DNA of 64,000 bases from assembly GCF_014646935.1 (NCBI RefSeq), contig NZ_BMOF01000001.1, positions 62,001-126,000 on the forward strand, given 5' to 3'. Below the pieces are notes generated by a model that was not told where the DNA came from, did not search any database, and worked only from the letters and a program-made list of their open reading frames with translations. The position numbers and the translations under genes are program-made. Positions within the stretch are counted from its first letter, which is position 1. Every line of letters begins with the position of its first letter. This document shows positions 42,044 through 50,825 of the stretch, in pieces. Source of the stretch: Calditerricola satsumensis. GTDB taxonomy: Bacteria; Bacillota; Bacilli; Calditerricolales; Calditerricolaceae.

Positions 42044-42133
42044 ATGTTTCTGGAACGGCTATCCAAATGGCTGCTGATCGTCGCGGCGATTTTCTTGCTT
42101 GGGGGAGCCCTGTATTGGGCGTATTTCGCGTAG
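42044..42133 (+). CDS. 29-residue single-helix peptide
   Basis: ATG 42044 follows GGGAAGGGAG by 7 bases. The product is MFLERLSKW, then LLIVAAIFLLGGALYWAYF, one membrane helix with a positive N-terminal face. It sits 15 bases before the glycosyltransferase start, so it may be co-translated with it. I do not recognise it. A spurious frame is the alternative, but spacing and composition favour a gene. Confidence 0.5.
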   Translation: MFLERLSKWLLIVAAIFLLGGALYWAYFA

Positions 42134-42147
42134 ACCGGAGGGCTTGT

Positions 42148-43386
42148 ATGACGCGACGGGTGCTTGTCCTGGTCGAGCGATTGGGGGCAACGGGCGATGC
42201 CGGGGCGCTGCGCGCAGCCCGGCTGACGGCCCATCTCGGCGAATGGGGCTGGGAGCCGGTTGTCGTGCATCCGGAGGGGGACGCGGTGGCCCTCGACGAA
42301 AACACGGCGCGGCGTCTCCTTGCGGTGGTGCGCGTGGTGGATCCGCCGCTCATCGGCCGAACGGGGGCATCCTCCCAGGGCATTCGCTGGCTGCTCGGCG
42401 TGACGCGGGTTGCCGCGCGTGTGGCGAAGCGCTTTGCCGTGCAGGCGATTCTGTCGACGGGGAGCGCGTGGTGGGCGCACGCCGCCGCGTGGCGCCTGAA
42501 GCGGGGCACAGGTTTGCCGTGGCTGGCCGACGTTCCCACCCTGCCGGATTGGGTGCAGGACGATACGGGAGGCGGGCGGACGGTTCGCCTGTGGCGGTCG
42601 CTGTATCGGGCGGCGCTGCGCGGTGCCGACGCGCTTACCGTGCCGTCGGCGGCCCTCGCTGCCGCGCTACAGCCGGTGGCGGATCCCCCGGACCTCGCGG
42701 TGATTCCACCCGGTTTTGATCCGGGCGAATGGAGGGGCACGCCGCCGGAAGAACGGGCGAAGGGCTTTGTCGCCGTCCACGTGGGCGGATACGGGTTGGA
42801 CGACCCGCCGTGCGGCCTGATGCCCGTGCTGAGCGCCCTGGAGGCGTTGCATCGCGAGCCCGTGTTTCGCCGCGAGCGGTGGGCGGTTCGCCTGGTTGCG
42901 GAAGGGCGCGATGCCCGCTTCGCCGATGCCCAGCAGTGGGCGCAGGGGGCGCGGAAGCCCTGGTTGACCATCCAGACCGCGGTGGACAGGGACGCCGTGC
43001 TGGCGGCCATGCGCGGGGCCAACCTGCTCTTGTACGTGGGAGGCGGCCGGCGCGGGATCGTCCTGCCCGACCACGTGGGCGATTACGCCGCCTGTGGCCG
43101 TCCGGTGTTGGCGGTGGCCAGCCGCGAGGAGGCGGCGGAATTGGCCCGCGCGGGCGTGGCGGCGCACTGGGTCGAAGCGGACGACATGGCCGCCTTTCGC
43201 CTTGCCTTTTACCGCGCCTATCGCTTGTGGAAGCGCGGGGTGGCGGCACCGCGCCGTCGCGCGGCGGAGGCTGCTGCCGCTTTGCCGTGGAGGGAGCGGG
43301 CGCGCCGGCTGGCGGCGATTCTCGACAGCCTCGTGATGATGCGCGCAGGGAGGGCCAGACAGCAAAAAGCCGTCACGGAAGGGTAA
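42148..43386 (+). CDS. GT-B-type glycosyltransferase-like protein
   Basis: A 412-residue protein. RRVLVLVERLGATGDAGALRAARLTAHLGEWGWEPVVVHP is a Rossmann start typical of GT4 proteins. GSAWWAHAAAWRLKRGTGLPWLADVPTLPDW, the DALTVPSAALAAALQ stretch and VIPPGFDPGEW follow. The C-terminal half (LLLYVGGGRRGIVLPDHVGDYAACGRPVLAVA) binds the sugar nucleotide. Donor and acceptor are unknown; the nearby csaB and LCP genes hint at cell-wall glycans. A terminator overlaps its stop. Confidence 0.75.
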   Translation: MTRRVLVLVERLGATGDAGALRAARLTAHLGEWGWEPVVVHPEGDAVALDENTARRLLAVVRVVDPPLIGRTGASSQGIRWLLGVTRVAARVAKRFAVQAILSTGSAWWAHAAAWRLKRGTGLPWLADVPTLPDWVQDDTGGGRTVRLWRSLYRAALRGADALTVPSAALAAALQPVADPPDLAVIPPGFDPGEWRGTPPEERAKGFVAVHVGGYGLDDPPCGLMPVLSALEALHREPVFRRERWAVRLVAEGRDARFADAQQWAQGARKPWLTIQTAVDRDAVLAAMRGANLLLYVGGGRRGIVLPDHVGDYAACGRPVLAVASREEAAELARAGVAAHWVEADDMAAFRLAFYRAYRLWKRGVAAPRRRAAEAAAALPWRERARRLAAILDSLVMMRAGRARQQKAVTEG

Positions 43387-43403
43387 TCCGTGGCGGCTTT
43401 TTT
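43364..43403 (+). terminator. Terminator of the glycosyltransferase gene
   Basis: GCCGTCACGGA pairs with TCCGTGGCGGC (one G-U) around the stop codon, then TTTTTT. Confidence 0.85.
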
Positions 43404-43436
43404 GCACGTGTGAGGGAGCTTGGGGTTTTCTCGCGG

Positions 43437-44546
43437 CTAAGGCGTCATCGTTGACGGAGTGCGGTTCACGCGAAAATGGTCGACGATGGCCTGCGCCGGG
43501 CGCCAGGCCAGCTCGCGTAAGGGGGTGACGAGGGCCGCCAGACGTCTTCGTTCCTCTTCGCCCGCTTCAAGCTTGCGCAGGGCGGCTTCGACCAGCGCAG
43601 CAGTGGACACCGTTTCGGTGGTCCCGACGGGCGCGTCGCCCAGTTGGCGCAGGAAATGGTCGATTTTCGGGTCATACGAGATGCCGACCATGGGCACATG
43701 CTGCGCGGCGGCGAAAACCAACGCGTGAAGGCGCACCCCGATGACAAGGGCCGCCCGACCGATGAGGCCCAACCATTGGGGTGGCGTGAGCGGGCTGTCG
43801 AGCAGCACGGTTTGTTTGCGGCGGCGCATCAAGCGTTGCACCGTTTGGCAAGCGCGCACGTCGTTTGGCGGGTGCAGGGGCAGGAGGACGACGGCGTAAC
43901 CGCGTTCGGCCAGCCGGTCCAATGCGGCGGCAACTTCGGCGAGAAAGCGATTGTTTCGCCAATGGCGCACGCTGACGGCGACAAAGGGAGCGGCCAGGTT
44001 GTGCGACGCGACGATGGCGTCGATTTCCTGGGAGGGAGCCGGCTGTAAGGTCAACACCGGGTCGGCGACCAATTCGATGCGGTCGCGGGCGATGCCCAGT
44101 TCGGCCAGCAGCTTGGCTGATCCCTCGTCTCGCACGGAGATGTACGCAGCGCGCCGAAACGTCGAGCGGATTAAGGGATAAAATCGCCGCTGGCGAATTG
44201 GGCCGATGCCCTGGGCGTAGATGAACACGGGCTGCCGGCACCACTGGGCCATGGCAATGATTCCGGCATAATACGGAATGGATCGAAAGCCGCTGGCGTC
44301 CTGAAGCAAGCTTCCGCCGCCGCTCACCAGGGCGTCGGCGTTCCTCAGCGCGCGGTATACGGAGAGCGGGTCCATCCGGTGCACGGCGTTGACGCGGTAC
44401 AGGCGTGCTGTGGCCTCCGGCTGAGCCGACAGCACGGTGATGGCGATGGCGGGGTCAAACCGGCGCAACGACGACACGATGGCGTGCAGGATCGCTTCGT
44501 CCCCCGCGTTGTTGTACCCGTAATAACCGGATAGGACGACGTGCAA
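43437..44546 (-). CDS. csaB: Polysaccharide pyruvyl transferase CsaB
   Basis: A 369-residue enzyme adding pyruvate ketals to the secondary cell-wall polysaccharide, the anchor for SLH-domain surface proteins. VVLSGYYGYNNAGDEAILHAIV, DALVSGGGSLLQDASG, FIYAQGIGPIRQ, ISVRDEGSAKLLAELG, and GVRLHALVFAAAQHVPMVGISYDPKIDHFLRQL are CsaB signatures. The TTG at 44546 has AAAGGAGG at ideal distance; GTG 44552 is in frame but only 3 bases from it. Its presence suggests an S-layer or SLH proteins. Confidence 0.88.
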   Translation of the reverse strand: MHVVLSGYYGYNNAGDEAILHAIVSSLRRFDPAIAITVLSAQPEATARLYRVNAVHRMDPLSVYRALRNADALVSGGGSLLQDASGFRSIPYYAGIIAMAQWCRQPVFIYAQGIGPIRQRRFYPLIRSTFRRAAYISVRDEGSAKLLAELGIARDRIELVADPVLTLQPAPSQEIDAIVASHNLAAPFVAVSVRHWRNNRFLAEVAAALDRLAERGYAVVLLPLHPPNDVRACQTVQRLMRRRKQTVLLDSPLTPPQWLGLIGRAALVIGVRLHALVFAAAQHVPMVGISYDPKIDHFLRQLGDAPVGTTETVSTAALVEAALRKLEAGEEERRRLAALVTPLRELAWRPAQAIVDHFRVNRTPSTMTP

Positions 44547-44671
44547 GTGCACCCGCCTCCTTTGGCCGCATCCCGCGCGCATGGCGCATGCGGTTCGGAT
44601 GGAAAAAGTTGAATGCCCCATGCCCCGCGGCGGCACGACGACCGTGGACATACTGGAAGATGACGATTTTT

Positions 44672-44694
44672 CGATAACAACGGTAATTGTATCG
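44672..44694. promoter_or_regulatory. Dyad in the divergent csaB/LCP promoter region
   Basis: CGATAACAA and TTGTATCG face each other. The right arm contains the minus-strand -10 TACAAT (44691-44686) for csaB, with TTGTCC (44715-44710) as -35. A regulator could bind here and control both directions. Confidence 0.4.
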
Positions 44695-44728
44695 CATGTT
44701 TTGCCAAAGGGACAAGGAGGCGACCCGA

Positions 44729-45796
44729 ATGCGCGGGGCGGGTCGATCGCGGGCGCGGCAGTGGGTGTTGGAGCTGCTCGTGTGTGGAGGGATCGCCCTG
44801 TTGGGAATCGGCGGCTATGCCGCGTGGCGGTACGATCAGATGGGTGCGCGTGGGAACGAGCCGCAGCCGCGCGCCGTTGAGGTTCCTTGGCAGGCGACCG
44901 TGTCGCCACCACCGGTGGGCGCCGCTGAGGCCACGTCACCAGGAGAGCCGTTTACGGTGGCGGTGCTCGGCATCGATTCGCGCGGGGAGCGGCGTTCGCG
45001 GGCGGACACCGTGATGGTGGCCGCGATCAATCCCCGCACAAGGCGCGCCTACGTCGTCTCCATTCCGCGAGATACGTACGTGCACATCCCGGGGCGCGGC
45101 CCCGACAAGCTCAACCACGCGATGGCGTACGGCGGCCCGGTGTTGGTGAAGGCGACCCTGGAGCGGCTTTTGGTGCTTCCGATTCACCATTATGTCGTCG
45201 TCGATTTTGCCGGTTTTCGTCGCCTGGTGGACGAGCTAGGCGGCGTGGAGGTGAACGTGGCCAAGCCCATGAAATACCACGATCCCGCCGACGGCACGAC
45301 GATTGACCTGTATCCCGGGAGGCAGGTGCTCAATGGCGACCAGGCATTGGGGTACGTGCGCTACCGCCTGAGCGACGTCGGCCGCAGCGACAGCGATTTT
45401 GAGCGCATACGCCGGCAGCAGGAGGTGTTGCGCGCGCTCGCCGACAAGGCGAACGACCTGCGCACGTGGCTCCACCTGTTTGCCGTGCTGAACATTCTTC
45501 GCGACCATGTCCACACCGATTTGACAACAGCCCAGGTCTTCCGCCTTGCGCGGGCTTTTGCCGGAGGCGTGTCGGAAAAGAGCCTCCAGTTGGACACCCT
45601 GCGCGGCGAGGACCGCCTCGTGCGCACGTCCCGCGGCCGGCGCGTCTGGTACACCTTTGTGTCGGAACGCACGCGACGGGCGGCGGCCGCACAGCTGCGG
45701 GCCGTTCTCGAAGGGGAAGCGCATCAGGGGGAACCGAGGAAAACGGAAGGGGAACCCGAACGGCAAAGCCGGTCAAGGGCGCGAGCGGAGGGATGA
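44729..45796 (+). CDS. LytR-CpsA-Psr (LCP) family glycopolymer ligase
   Basis: A 355-residue membrane-anchored ligase attaching wall polymers to peptidoglycan. One N-terminal helix (about residues 12-35), a Pro-rich linker, then the LCP domain (about 75-240). The domain carries VAVLGIDSRGERRSRADTVMVAAI, SIPRDTYVHIP, PDKLNHAMAYGG, and VRYRLSDVGRSDSDFERIRRQQEV with the Arg/Asp pyrophosphate-binding residues. ATG 44729 follows ACAAGGAGG. Divergent from csaB and 3 bases ahead of spoVAF. The C-terminal 30 residues are charged and disordered. Confidence 0.9.
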   Translation: MRGAGRSRARQWVLELLVCGGIALLGIGGYAAWRYDQMGARGNEPQPRAVEVPWQATVSPPPVGAAEATSPGEPFTVAVLGIDSRGERRSRADTVMVAAINPRTRRAYVVSIPRDTYVHIPGRGPDKLNHAMAYGGPVLVKATLERLLVLPIHHYVVVDFAGFRRLVDELGGVEVNVAKPMKYHDPADGTTIDLYPGRQVLNGDQALGYVRYRLSDVGRSDSDFERIRRQQEVLRALADKANDLRTWLHLFAVLNILRDHVHTDLTTAQVFRLARAFAGGVSEKSLQLDTLRGEDRLVRTSRGRRVWYTFVSERTRRAAAAQLRAVLEGEAHQGEPRKTEGEPERQSRSRARAEG

Positions 45797-45799
45797 GCG

Positions 45800-47287
45800 G
45801 TGGCGATTCCCAAGGATTTGGAAACCCGAAAACTCTCTCCTTCCCTTCACGAAAACGTGGCGGTCCTCAACGCGGTGCTTGGCGTTGGCAAAAGCTTTGA
45901 TGTGCTCCACCGTCAACTCGTCTACGGCGAAAAGGCGTGTGCCCTGTACTTCGTGGACGGGCTTGCCAAAGACGACATCATGACCCAGGTGATGCGCCAC
46001 CTGGCCACCCTGCGTCCCGAGGACCTGTCCGTCGCCGCGGTGCGCCGCCTGCTCACCCAGCATCTGGCCTACATCGAACTCGGGGAAACCGATCGGATGG
46101 AAGAGGTGGTCACGGCGGTGTTGTCGGGCCCGCTCGTCCTACTGATAGACGGGAAGGCGTCCGCCGTGATCATCGACGCCCGCACCTATCCGGCCCGCGG
46201 TCCGGAGGAGCCCGACTTGGAGCGCGTCGTGCGCGGGTCGCGCGACGGGTTTGTCGAAACGATCATTTTCAACACCGCCCTGACGCGCCGACGGTTGCGT
46301 GACCCGTCGCTGCGCATGGAGCACCTCAGCGTTGGTCGGCGCTCGAAAACCGACATCGTGTTGGCGTATATGGAGGACCTGGCCGATCCGGAGCTGGTTG
46401 ACGAGCTGCGGCGGCGTCTGCAGGATTTGGACATTGATGGGCTGCCGATGGCGGAAAAAACCCTTGAGGAGTACCTGTTCAAGCGATGGTGGAACCCGTA
46501 CCCCATGGTGCGCTACACGGAGCGCCCCGACGTGGCCGCGGTGCACCTGTTGGAAGGCCACGTCTTGATTTACGTCGACACATCCCCCAGCGTGATGATC
46601 ACGCCGACGACGCTGTTTCATCACGTTCAGCATGCCGAGGAGTACCGCCAAAAACCGGTGGTCGGCGTCTATTTGCGCTGGGTGCGCTTTTTGCTGATGC
46701 TCGCCTCGGTCTTCCTGCCGCCGTTGTGGTTGCTCGCGGTCCTGGAGCCGGCGCTGCTGCCCGCTGTGGACGAGGTGGTTGACCTGCGGGACAAGGGCAA
46801 GGTTCCGCTGTTCTGGCAGTTCCTCGCCGCAGAGCTGGGCATCGACGCCCTTCGCATGGCGGCCATTCATACGCCCTCGGCGCTGGCTACGGCCATGGGC
46901 CTGGTTGCGGCTGTGCTCATCGGCGAGACGGCGGTCAAGGTAGGGCTGTTTACCCATGAGGTCGTGCTGTACATTGCCATCGCCGCCGTCGGCACCTTTG
47001 CGACGCCCAGCTACGAGCTCGGGCTGGCCAACCGCCTGGTGCGCTTGGCCCTGCTCGTCTTGGTGTGGGTGGGACACGCGTGGGGGCTGCTGTTGGGGCT
47101 TGTCGGCTGGTTTGCCGTGCTGGCCACGACGCGTTCCCTGAACACGCCGTACCTGTGGCCTTTGTTGCCCTTTCACGCGCGGGCGCTGTGGCAGGTGTTC
47201 GTGCGTACCCCCGTTCCCGCCAACCGGCACCGCTTCCGCGTGATCACCGCGGGGGACACCGATCGCCAGCGTCCCAATCCCAGGTAA
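45800..47287 (+). CDS. spoVAF: Stage V sporulation protein AF (GerA-family)
   Basis: A 495-residue GerA-type protein, length as in Bacillus (493). YPARGPEEPDLERVVRGSRDGFVETIIFNTALTRRR, DIDGLPMAEKTLEE, LLEGHVLIYVDTSPSVMITPTTLFHHVQHAEEYRQKP and TPSYELGLANRLVRL are near-identical in style to SpoVAF. It has a large N-terminal soluble domain and about five C-terminal helices. It works in the spore inner membrane with SpoVAEa and modulates germination. In Bacillus it lies in the spoVA operon. Here it follows an LCP gene with no other spoVA genes. Start GTG 45800, three bases after the LCP stop. Confidence 0.9.
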   Translation: MAIPKDLETRKLSPSLHENVAVLNAVLGVGKSFDVLHRQLVYGEKACALYFVDGLAKDDIMTQVMRHLATLRPEDLSVAAVRRLLTQHLAYIELGETDRMEEVVTAVLSGPLVLLIDGKASAVIIDARTYPARGPEEPDLERVVRGSRDGFVETIIFNTALTRRRLRDPSLRMEHLSVGRRSKTDIVLAYMEDLADPELVDELRRRLQDLDIDGLPMAEKTLEEYLFKRWWNPYPMVRYTERPDVAAVHLLEGHVLIYVDTSPSVMITPTTLFHHVQHAEEYRQKPVVGVYLRWVRFLLMLASVFLPPLWLLAVLEPALLPAVDEVVDLRDKGKVPLFWQFLAAELGIDALRMAAIHTPSALATAMGLVAAVLIGETAVKVGLFTHEVVLYIAIAAVGTFATPSYELGLANRLVRLALLVLVWVGHAWGLLLGLVGWFAVLATTRSLNTPYLWPLLPFHARALWQVFVRTPVPANRHRFRVITAGDTDRQRPNPR

Positions 47288-47355
47288 ACGGGCGCTGGCG
47301 CGTCCCCATCCGGGAGTCCAAGCACCGCGCGACAGAAATGACGTGAAATTCGTAT

Positions 47356-47410
47356 TTGAAGGGAAAATGGGGCATGTTATAATTTCTATAGGTGATTGAC
47401 CATTCATTGT
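47356..47410 (+). promoter_or_regulatory. lcfA promoter with FadR-like box
   Basis: TTGAAG (47356-47361), 16 bp, TATAAT (47378-47383) with an extended TG. At the transcription start, TGATTGACCATTCATTGT (47393-47410) matches 12 of 16 fixed positions of the B. subtilis FadR box TGAATGANTANTCATTCA. Confidence 0.65.
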
Positions 47411-47510
47411 CGGCATGCGTCGTTGCCGTCGCGCATAGACCACCCGTAGCACCCATGATGCGGGTGTTTGGCCAACTTGCCGCAACCCAAAGGAGCAAAA
47501 GGACGGGGGG

Positions 47511-49220
47511 ATGGGGATGGACAAACCGTGGTTGCGCCACTATCCCAAAGGCGTGCCGCCGACGCTGTCGTATCCCGATGTGCCGCTGTTCCACTATCTG
47601 TTGGACGCGGCGGAGCGGGCGCCGGACCGGCCGGCAATCGGCTTTTTTGGAAAGAATTTGACGTATGCGGAAGTGGCCGACCGTGCCAAGCGGCTGGCGC
47701 GCGCCCTGCAGGCCCTCGGTGTGCAGAAGGGCGATCGCGTGGCCATCATGCTGCCCAACTGTCCGGCCAGCGTGATCGGTTACTATGGCGCGCTCCTGGC
47801 CGGTGCCGTGGTGGTGCAGACGAACCCGCTGTACACGGAGCGCGAACTGGAACACCAGCTCGCCGATTCCGGGGCGGAAACGATCCTCGTGCTGGACCAG
47901 CTCTTTCCGCGCGTGTGGAACGTGCGCGGAAAAACGTCCCTGCGGCGCATCATCACGGTCAGTTTGAAGGATGACCTGCCCTTTCCCAAGAACGTGCTCT
48001 ACCCCTGGATGCAGCGCCGCCAAGGGCAATGGGTTCGCATTCCGAAGGATGCGGACGGCGTGTGGCGCCTGATGGATCTCCTGCGCGCCTACCCGCCCGA
48101 GCCGGAACCGGTGGCCATCGACCCCCGCGACGATCTGGCCTTGCTCCAGTACACGGGAGGAACAACGGGGACGCCCAAAGCAGCCATGCTCACCCATCGC
48201 AACCTGGTGGCCAACACCGAACAATGCATTGCGTGGATGGGAAACGTGGCGTACGGCCAAGAAGTGATTTTGGGGGTGTTGCCCTTTTTCCATGTCTACG
48301 GCATGACCGTGGTGATGAATTTTGCCGTGCGCACGGCGGCCAAGATGGTGTTGGTGCCAAAGTTTGACGTGAACGAGGTGCTGAAGCGGATCGAAAAAGA
48401 GCGGCCAACCCTCTTTCCTGGAGCGCCGACCATCTACGTGGCCCTCATCAACCACCCCGACATCCGGCGCTATGACCTGTCGTCGATCAAGGCGTGCCTC
48501 AGCGGGTCGGCACCGCTGCCGGTCGACGTGCAACAAAAATTTGAAGCGCTTACAGGTGGGCGCCTCGTGGAAGGGTACGGGCTTACGGAGACGTCGCCGG
48601 TTACCCACGCCAACCCGATCGATGGCCGACGCGTCGCCGGCAGCATCGGCGTGCCGTGGCCGGATACCGACTGCCGCATTGTCGATCCCCAGACGGGACA
48701 GCCCCTCCCGCCGCGCCAGATCGGCGAAGTGGCCGTGCGCGGCCCGCAGGTGATGAAAGGGTACTGGAACCAGCCGGAGCAGACGGCGGCCGTGCTCCGC
48801 GATGGGTGGCTGTTGACGGGTGACCTCGGGTACATGGACGAGGACGGGTATTTCTACATCGTCGATCGCAAGAAGGACATGATCATCGCCGGCGGATACA
48901 ACATCTACCCGCGCGAGGTGGAGGAGGTGCTGTACGAGCACCCGGCGGTGCGCGAGGCGGCGGTCATCGGCGTTCCCGATCCGTATCGAGGGGAGACGGT
49001 GAAAGCCTTCATCGTGCTGAAGGACGGCGCCCATGTCACGGAACAGGAGCTGGACGCGTTTTGCCGCCAGCGGCTTGCGGCGTACAAGGTGCCGCGCATC
49101 TACGAGTTTCGCCAGGAGTTGCCCAAGTCCGCTGTAGGCAAGGTGCTGCGCCGCGTATTGCAGGAAGAAGAGCGGGGCAAGCGGGAGGAAGTTGCGGCGG
49201 CAACGTCGAAGGAATCCTGA
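47511..49220 (+). CDS. lcfA: Long-chain fatty acid-CoA ligase
   Basis: A 569-residue AMP-forming ligase activating fatty acids for beta-oxidation. The P-loop-like LLQYTGGTTGTPKAAMLTHRN, VEGYGLTETSPVTHANP, WLLTGDLGYMDEDGYFYIVDRKKDMIIAGGYNIYPREVE (hinge and A8 motif) and the catalytic Lys near the C-terminus (PKSAVGKVLRRVLQ) are all present. In B. subtilis lcfA heads the lcfA-fadR-fadB-etfB-etfA operon. Here an opposite-strand oxidase block lies between lcfA and fadR. ATG 47511 is used; ATG 47517 is possible. Confidence 0.92.
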   Translation: MGMDKPWLRHYPKGVPPTLSYPDVPLFHYLLDAAERAPDRPAIGFFGKNLTYAEVADRAKRLARALQALGVQKGDRVAIMLPNCPASVIGYYGALLAGAVVVQTNPLYTERELEHQLADSGAETILVLDQLFPRVWNVRGKTSLRRIITVSLKDDLPFPKNVLYPWMQRRQGQWVRIPKDADGVWRLMDLLRAYPPEPEPVAIDPRDDLALLQYTGGTTGTPKAAMLTHRNLVANTEQCIAWMGNVAYGQEVILGVLPFFHVYGMTVVMNFAVRTAAKMVLVPKFDVNEVLKRIEKERPTLFPGAPTIYVALINHPDIRRYDLSSIKACLSGSAPLPVDVQQKFEALTGGRLVEGYGLTETSPVTHANPIDGRRVAGSIGVPWPDTDCRIVDPQTGQPLPPRQIGEVAVRGPQVMKGYWNQPEQTAAVLRDGWLLTGDLGYMDEDGYFYIVDRKKDMIIAGGYNIYPREVEEVLYEHPAVREAAVIGVPDPYRGETVKAFIVLKDGAHVTEQELDAFCRQRLAAYKVPRIYEFRQELPKSAVGKVLRRVLQEEERGKREEVAAATSKES

Positions 49221-49228
49221 CGAGAAGG

Positions 49229-49723
49229 TTACGATAAAACGGACTCTTCATGGATTTCCGTCGCCCCATGTTCGCGGAGGGTGCGCACAATCGCGTCGCG
49301 CTGCGCGGGGTTGCGCACGCCAACGGTCACGAGACACCGTCCGGATTTGAGGTGTTCCTCGATCCGTTCGGCCGTGTAACGGTTGAGGCCGAGGTCAACA
49401 AGCGCGCCAAGGGCGCCGCCGGCCATCGCCCCGGCCAGGGCGTCAAGAAGGGGGCCCATCGCCAATACGGGTCCGACCCCGGGGACGAGCAGGGCGCTGA
49501 GGCCGAAGGCGGCTCCGGCGAGGGCACCGATGCCGCTTCCCCACGCGACGCCGTCGGTGATCGGGTCGCTGGAGGCGTCACGCGTAGCATCTGGAGAAGA
49601 GGGAAGATCGTTGGCCCTCACAACCAGCGAAAGGTCGGCCGGATCGACGATGGCGGTGAGGGCGTGAAAGGCGCGTTCGGCATCGGCGGGACGGTCAAAG
49701 GCGGCAATGAGATGGGGGTTCAT
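49229..49723 (-). CDS. Glycine-zipper-containing protein with general-stress-like ends, function unknown
   Basis: A 164-residue protein. The N-terminal HLIAAFDRPADAERAFHALTAI segment resembles the start of general stress protein 17M-like domains. The middle (about 70-115) is a Gly/Ala-rich double hydrophobic segment, GSGIGALAGAAFGLSALLVPGVGPVLA...GAMAGGALGALVDLG, a glycine-zipper. The C-terminal part is a small alpha/beta domain. ATG 49723 has AAAGGAG upstream. It ends 9 bases from the lcfA stop on the other strand. Role unknown. Confidence 0.7.
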   Translation of the reverse strand: MNPHLIAAFDRPADAERAFHALTAIVDPADLSLVVRANDLPSSPDATRDASSDPITDGVAWGSGIGALAGAAFGLSALLVPGVGPVLAMGPLLDALAGAMAGGALGALVDLGLNRYTAERIEEHLKSGRCLVTVGVRNPAQRDAIVRTLREHGATEIHEESVLS

Positions 49724-49761
49724 GGCCAAACTCCTTTCTGGGCGGATTGTCGCCCCGAATG

Positions 49762-50262
49762 TTAGAGCGTCTTCAGGTACTCCTTGATCGCCTTGATTTG
49801 GTCCTCGTTGAGGCCGAGGCTGGGGAGTGCCGGCATCTGTCCGCGCCCGTTGCGCAGCACCTGATCCAGCTCGGCGTCGGACATCCGCTTGCTGACGCCG
49901 GCGAGTCCGGGGCCGACCTTGTTGACAGGGGTCACGTTGTGGCAACCGGCGCAGTTTTGCTGGAAGAGCTGGGCGCCATCATAGGTTCCGGCCGGGTTTT
50001 GCGCCGTCTCCTGCCGGTCGTTGATCGGCGTGGCCGTCAGGGCGTAGACGACGGCCCATACGGCCAGCGCGGCGTACGTAACGGCGAGGAAGCGGGGAAC
50101 CCGCGCGTTGCCCATGCGGATGCCGCCGACGTTTTCCAAGGGTTCTTCTTGATCCGGAGCCGGACGGCTGGGCAGGTCGTCGTCTTCCCACGGGGCGCGC
50201 AGGGTGGGGGTGGAAGGTTTCTCCTCGCCTGGGCGAGAACGCTCGTCGCGCTTTTCGTCCAT
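49762..50262 (-). CDS. Membrane-anchored monoheme cytochrome c (third oxidase subunit)
   Basis: A 166-residue protein. An unusual acidic/Pro-rich cytoplasmic segment (residues 1-55) is followed by one membrane helix (about 58-78) and a c-type domain with the heme site QNCAGCHNV (CxxCH) and a late Met ligand (GQMPALPSLGL). It takes the place of CcoP in the cbb3 operon but has one heme, not two. AAGGAGGAG precedes ATG 50262. It is the last gene of the oxidase run. Confidence 0.82.
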   Translation of the reverse strand: MDEKRDERSRPGEEKPSTPTLRAPWEDDDLPSRPAPDQEEPLENVGGIRMGNARVPRFLAVTYAALAVWAVVYALTATPINDRQETAQNPAGTYDGAQLFQQNCAGCHNVTPVNKVGPGLAGVSKRMSDAELDQVLRNGRGQMPALPSLGLNEDQIKAIKEYLKTL

Positions 50263-50287
50263 GGTTCTCCTCCTTGTGCCCTTCGGT

Positions 50288-50797
50288 TTAGCGCCCCTCC
50301 GCTTGTGGCGCCGGGCGCAGGCTCATCAGGTACGCGGCCAGATCCGAAAGTTCCTGGTCTGTCAGGTAGTCGTACCGGGGCATGTTGCTGCCGGGCAGCA
50401 TCTCGCGCGGATTTTTCAGGTTGCGGATCAGCCATTCCTTGTTCCACCGCTTGCCCACCCACATCAGGTCGGCGCCGGTGCGCACGGTTCCCAAAAGCGG
50501 CGGCGCGTCATAGAAGTAGTCGCCCGCCGCCGAGACGGGGCCGAGGTTGCTGTCGGCCTTTACGGGGCGCACAAACTGCGTGTGGCAAACGTGGCACCCT
50601 TCCCGAATGTAAAGGGCCCGGCCGCGCGCCTCGGGCGTGTTGGGCGCGTAGTGGCGCAGCTCGGCGTTGGCGTTGGGTTTCTGCATGGAACTGTCGTAGA
50701 AGGGGAGGGTGACGGTGCCGATCACCCCCAGCAGGAACAGGGCCAACGACCCGAGCACGATGGGCGCAATCGACTTTTCCGCTTTGGACGACGCCAT
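50288..50797 (-). CDS. ccoO: cbb3-type oxidase cytochrome c subunit, CcoO-like
   Basis: A 169-residue monoheme c subunit. An N-terminal helix (IAPIVLGSLALFLLGVIGTVTLPF) is followed by YIREGCHVCHTQFVRPV (CxxCH) and WLIRNLKNPREMLPGSNMPRYDYLTDQELSDLAAYL with the Met ligand. The FVRPV...SRRTGADL-like context is typical of FixO/CcoO. It is shorter than proteobacterial CcoO (about 200). The start at 50797 is 7-8 bases after AAAGGAGG. It follows ccoN by 28 bases. Confidence 0.85.
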   Translation of the reverse strand: MASSKAEKSIAPIVLGSLALFLLGVIGTVTLPFYDSSMQKPNANAELRHYAPNTPEARGRALYIREGCHVCHTQFVRPVKADSNLGPVSAAGDYFYDAPPLLGTVRTGADLMWVGKRWNKEWLIRNLKNPREMLPGSNMPRYDYLTDQELSDLAAYLMSLRPAPQAEGR

Positions 50798-50825
50798 GGG
50801 CACACCCTCCTTTTGCGTGAGGCGA

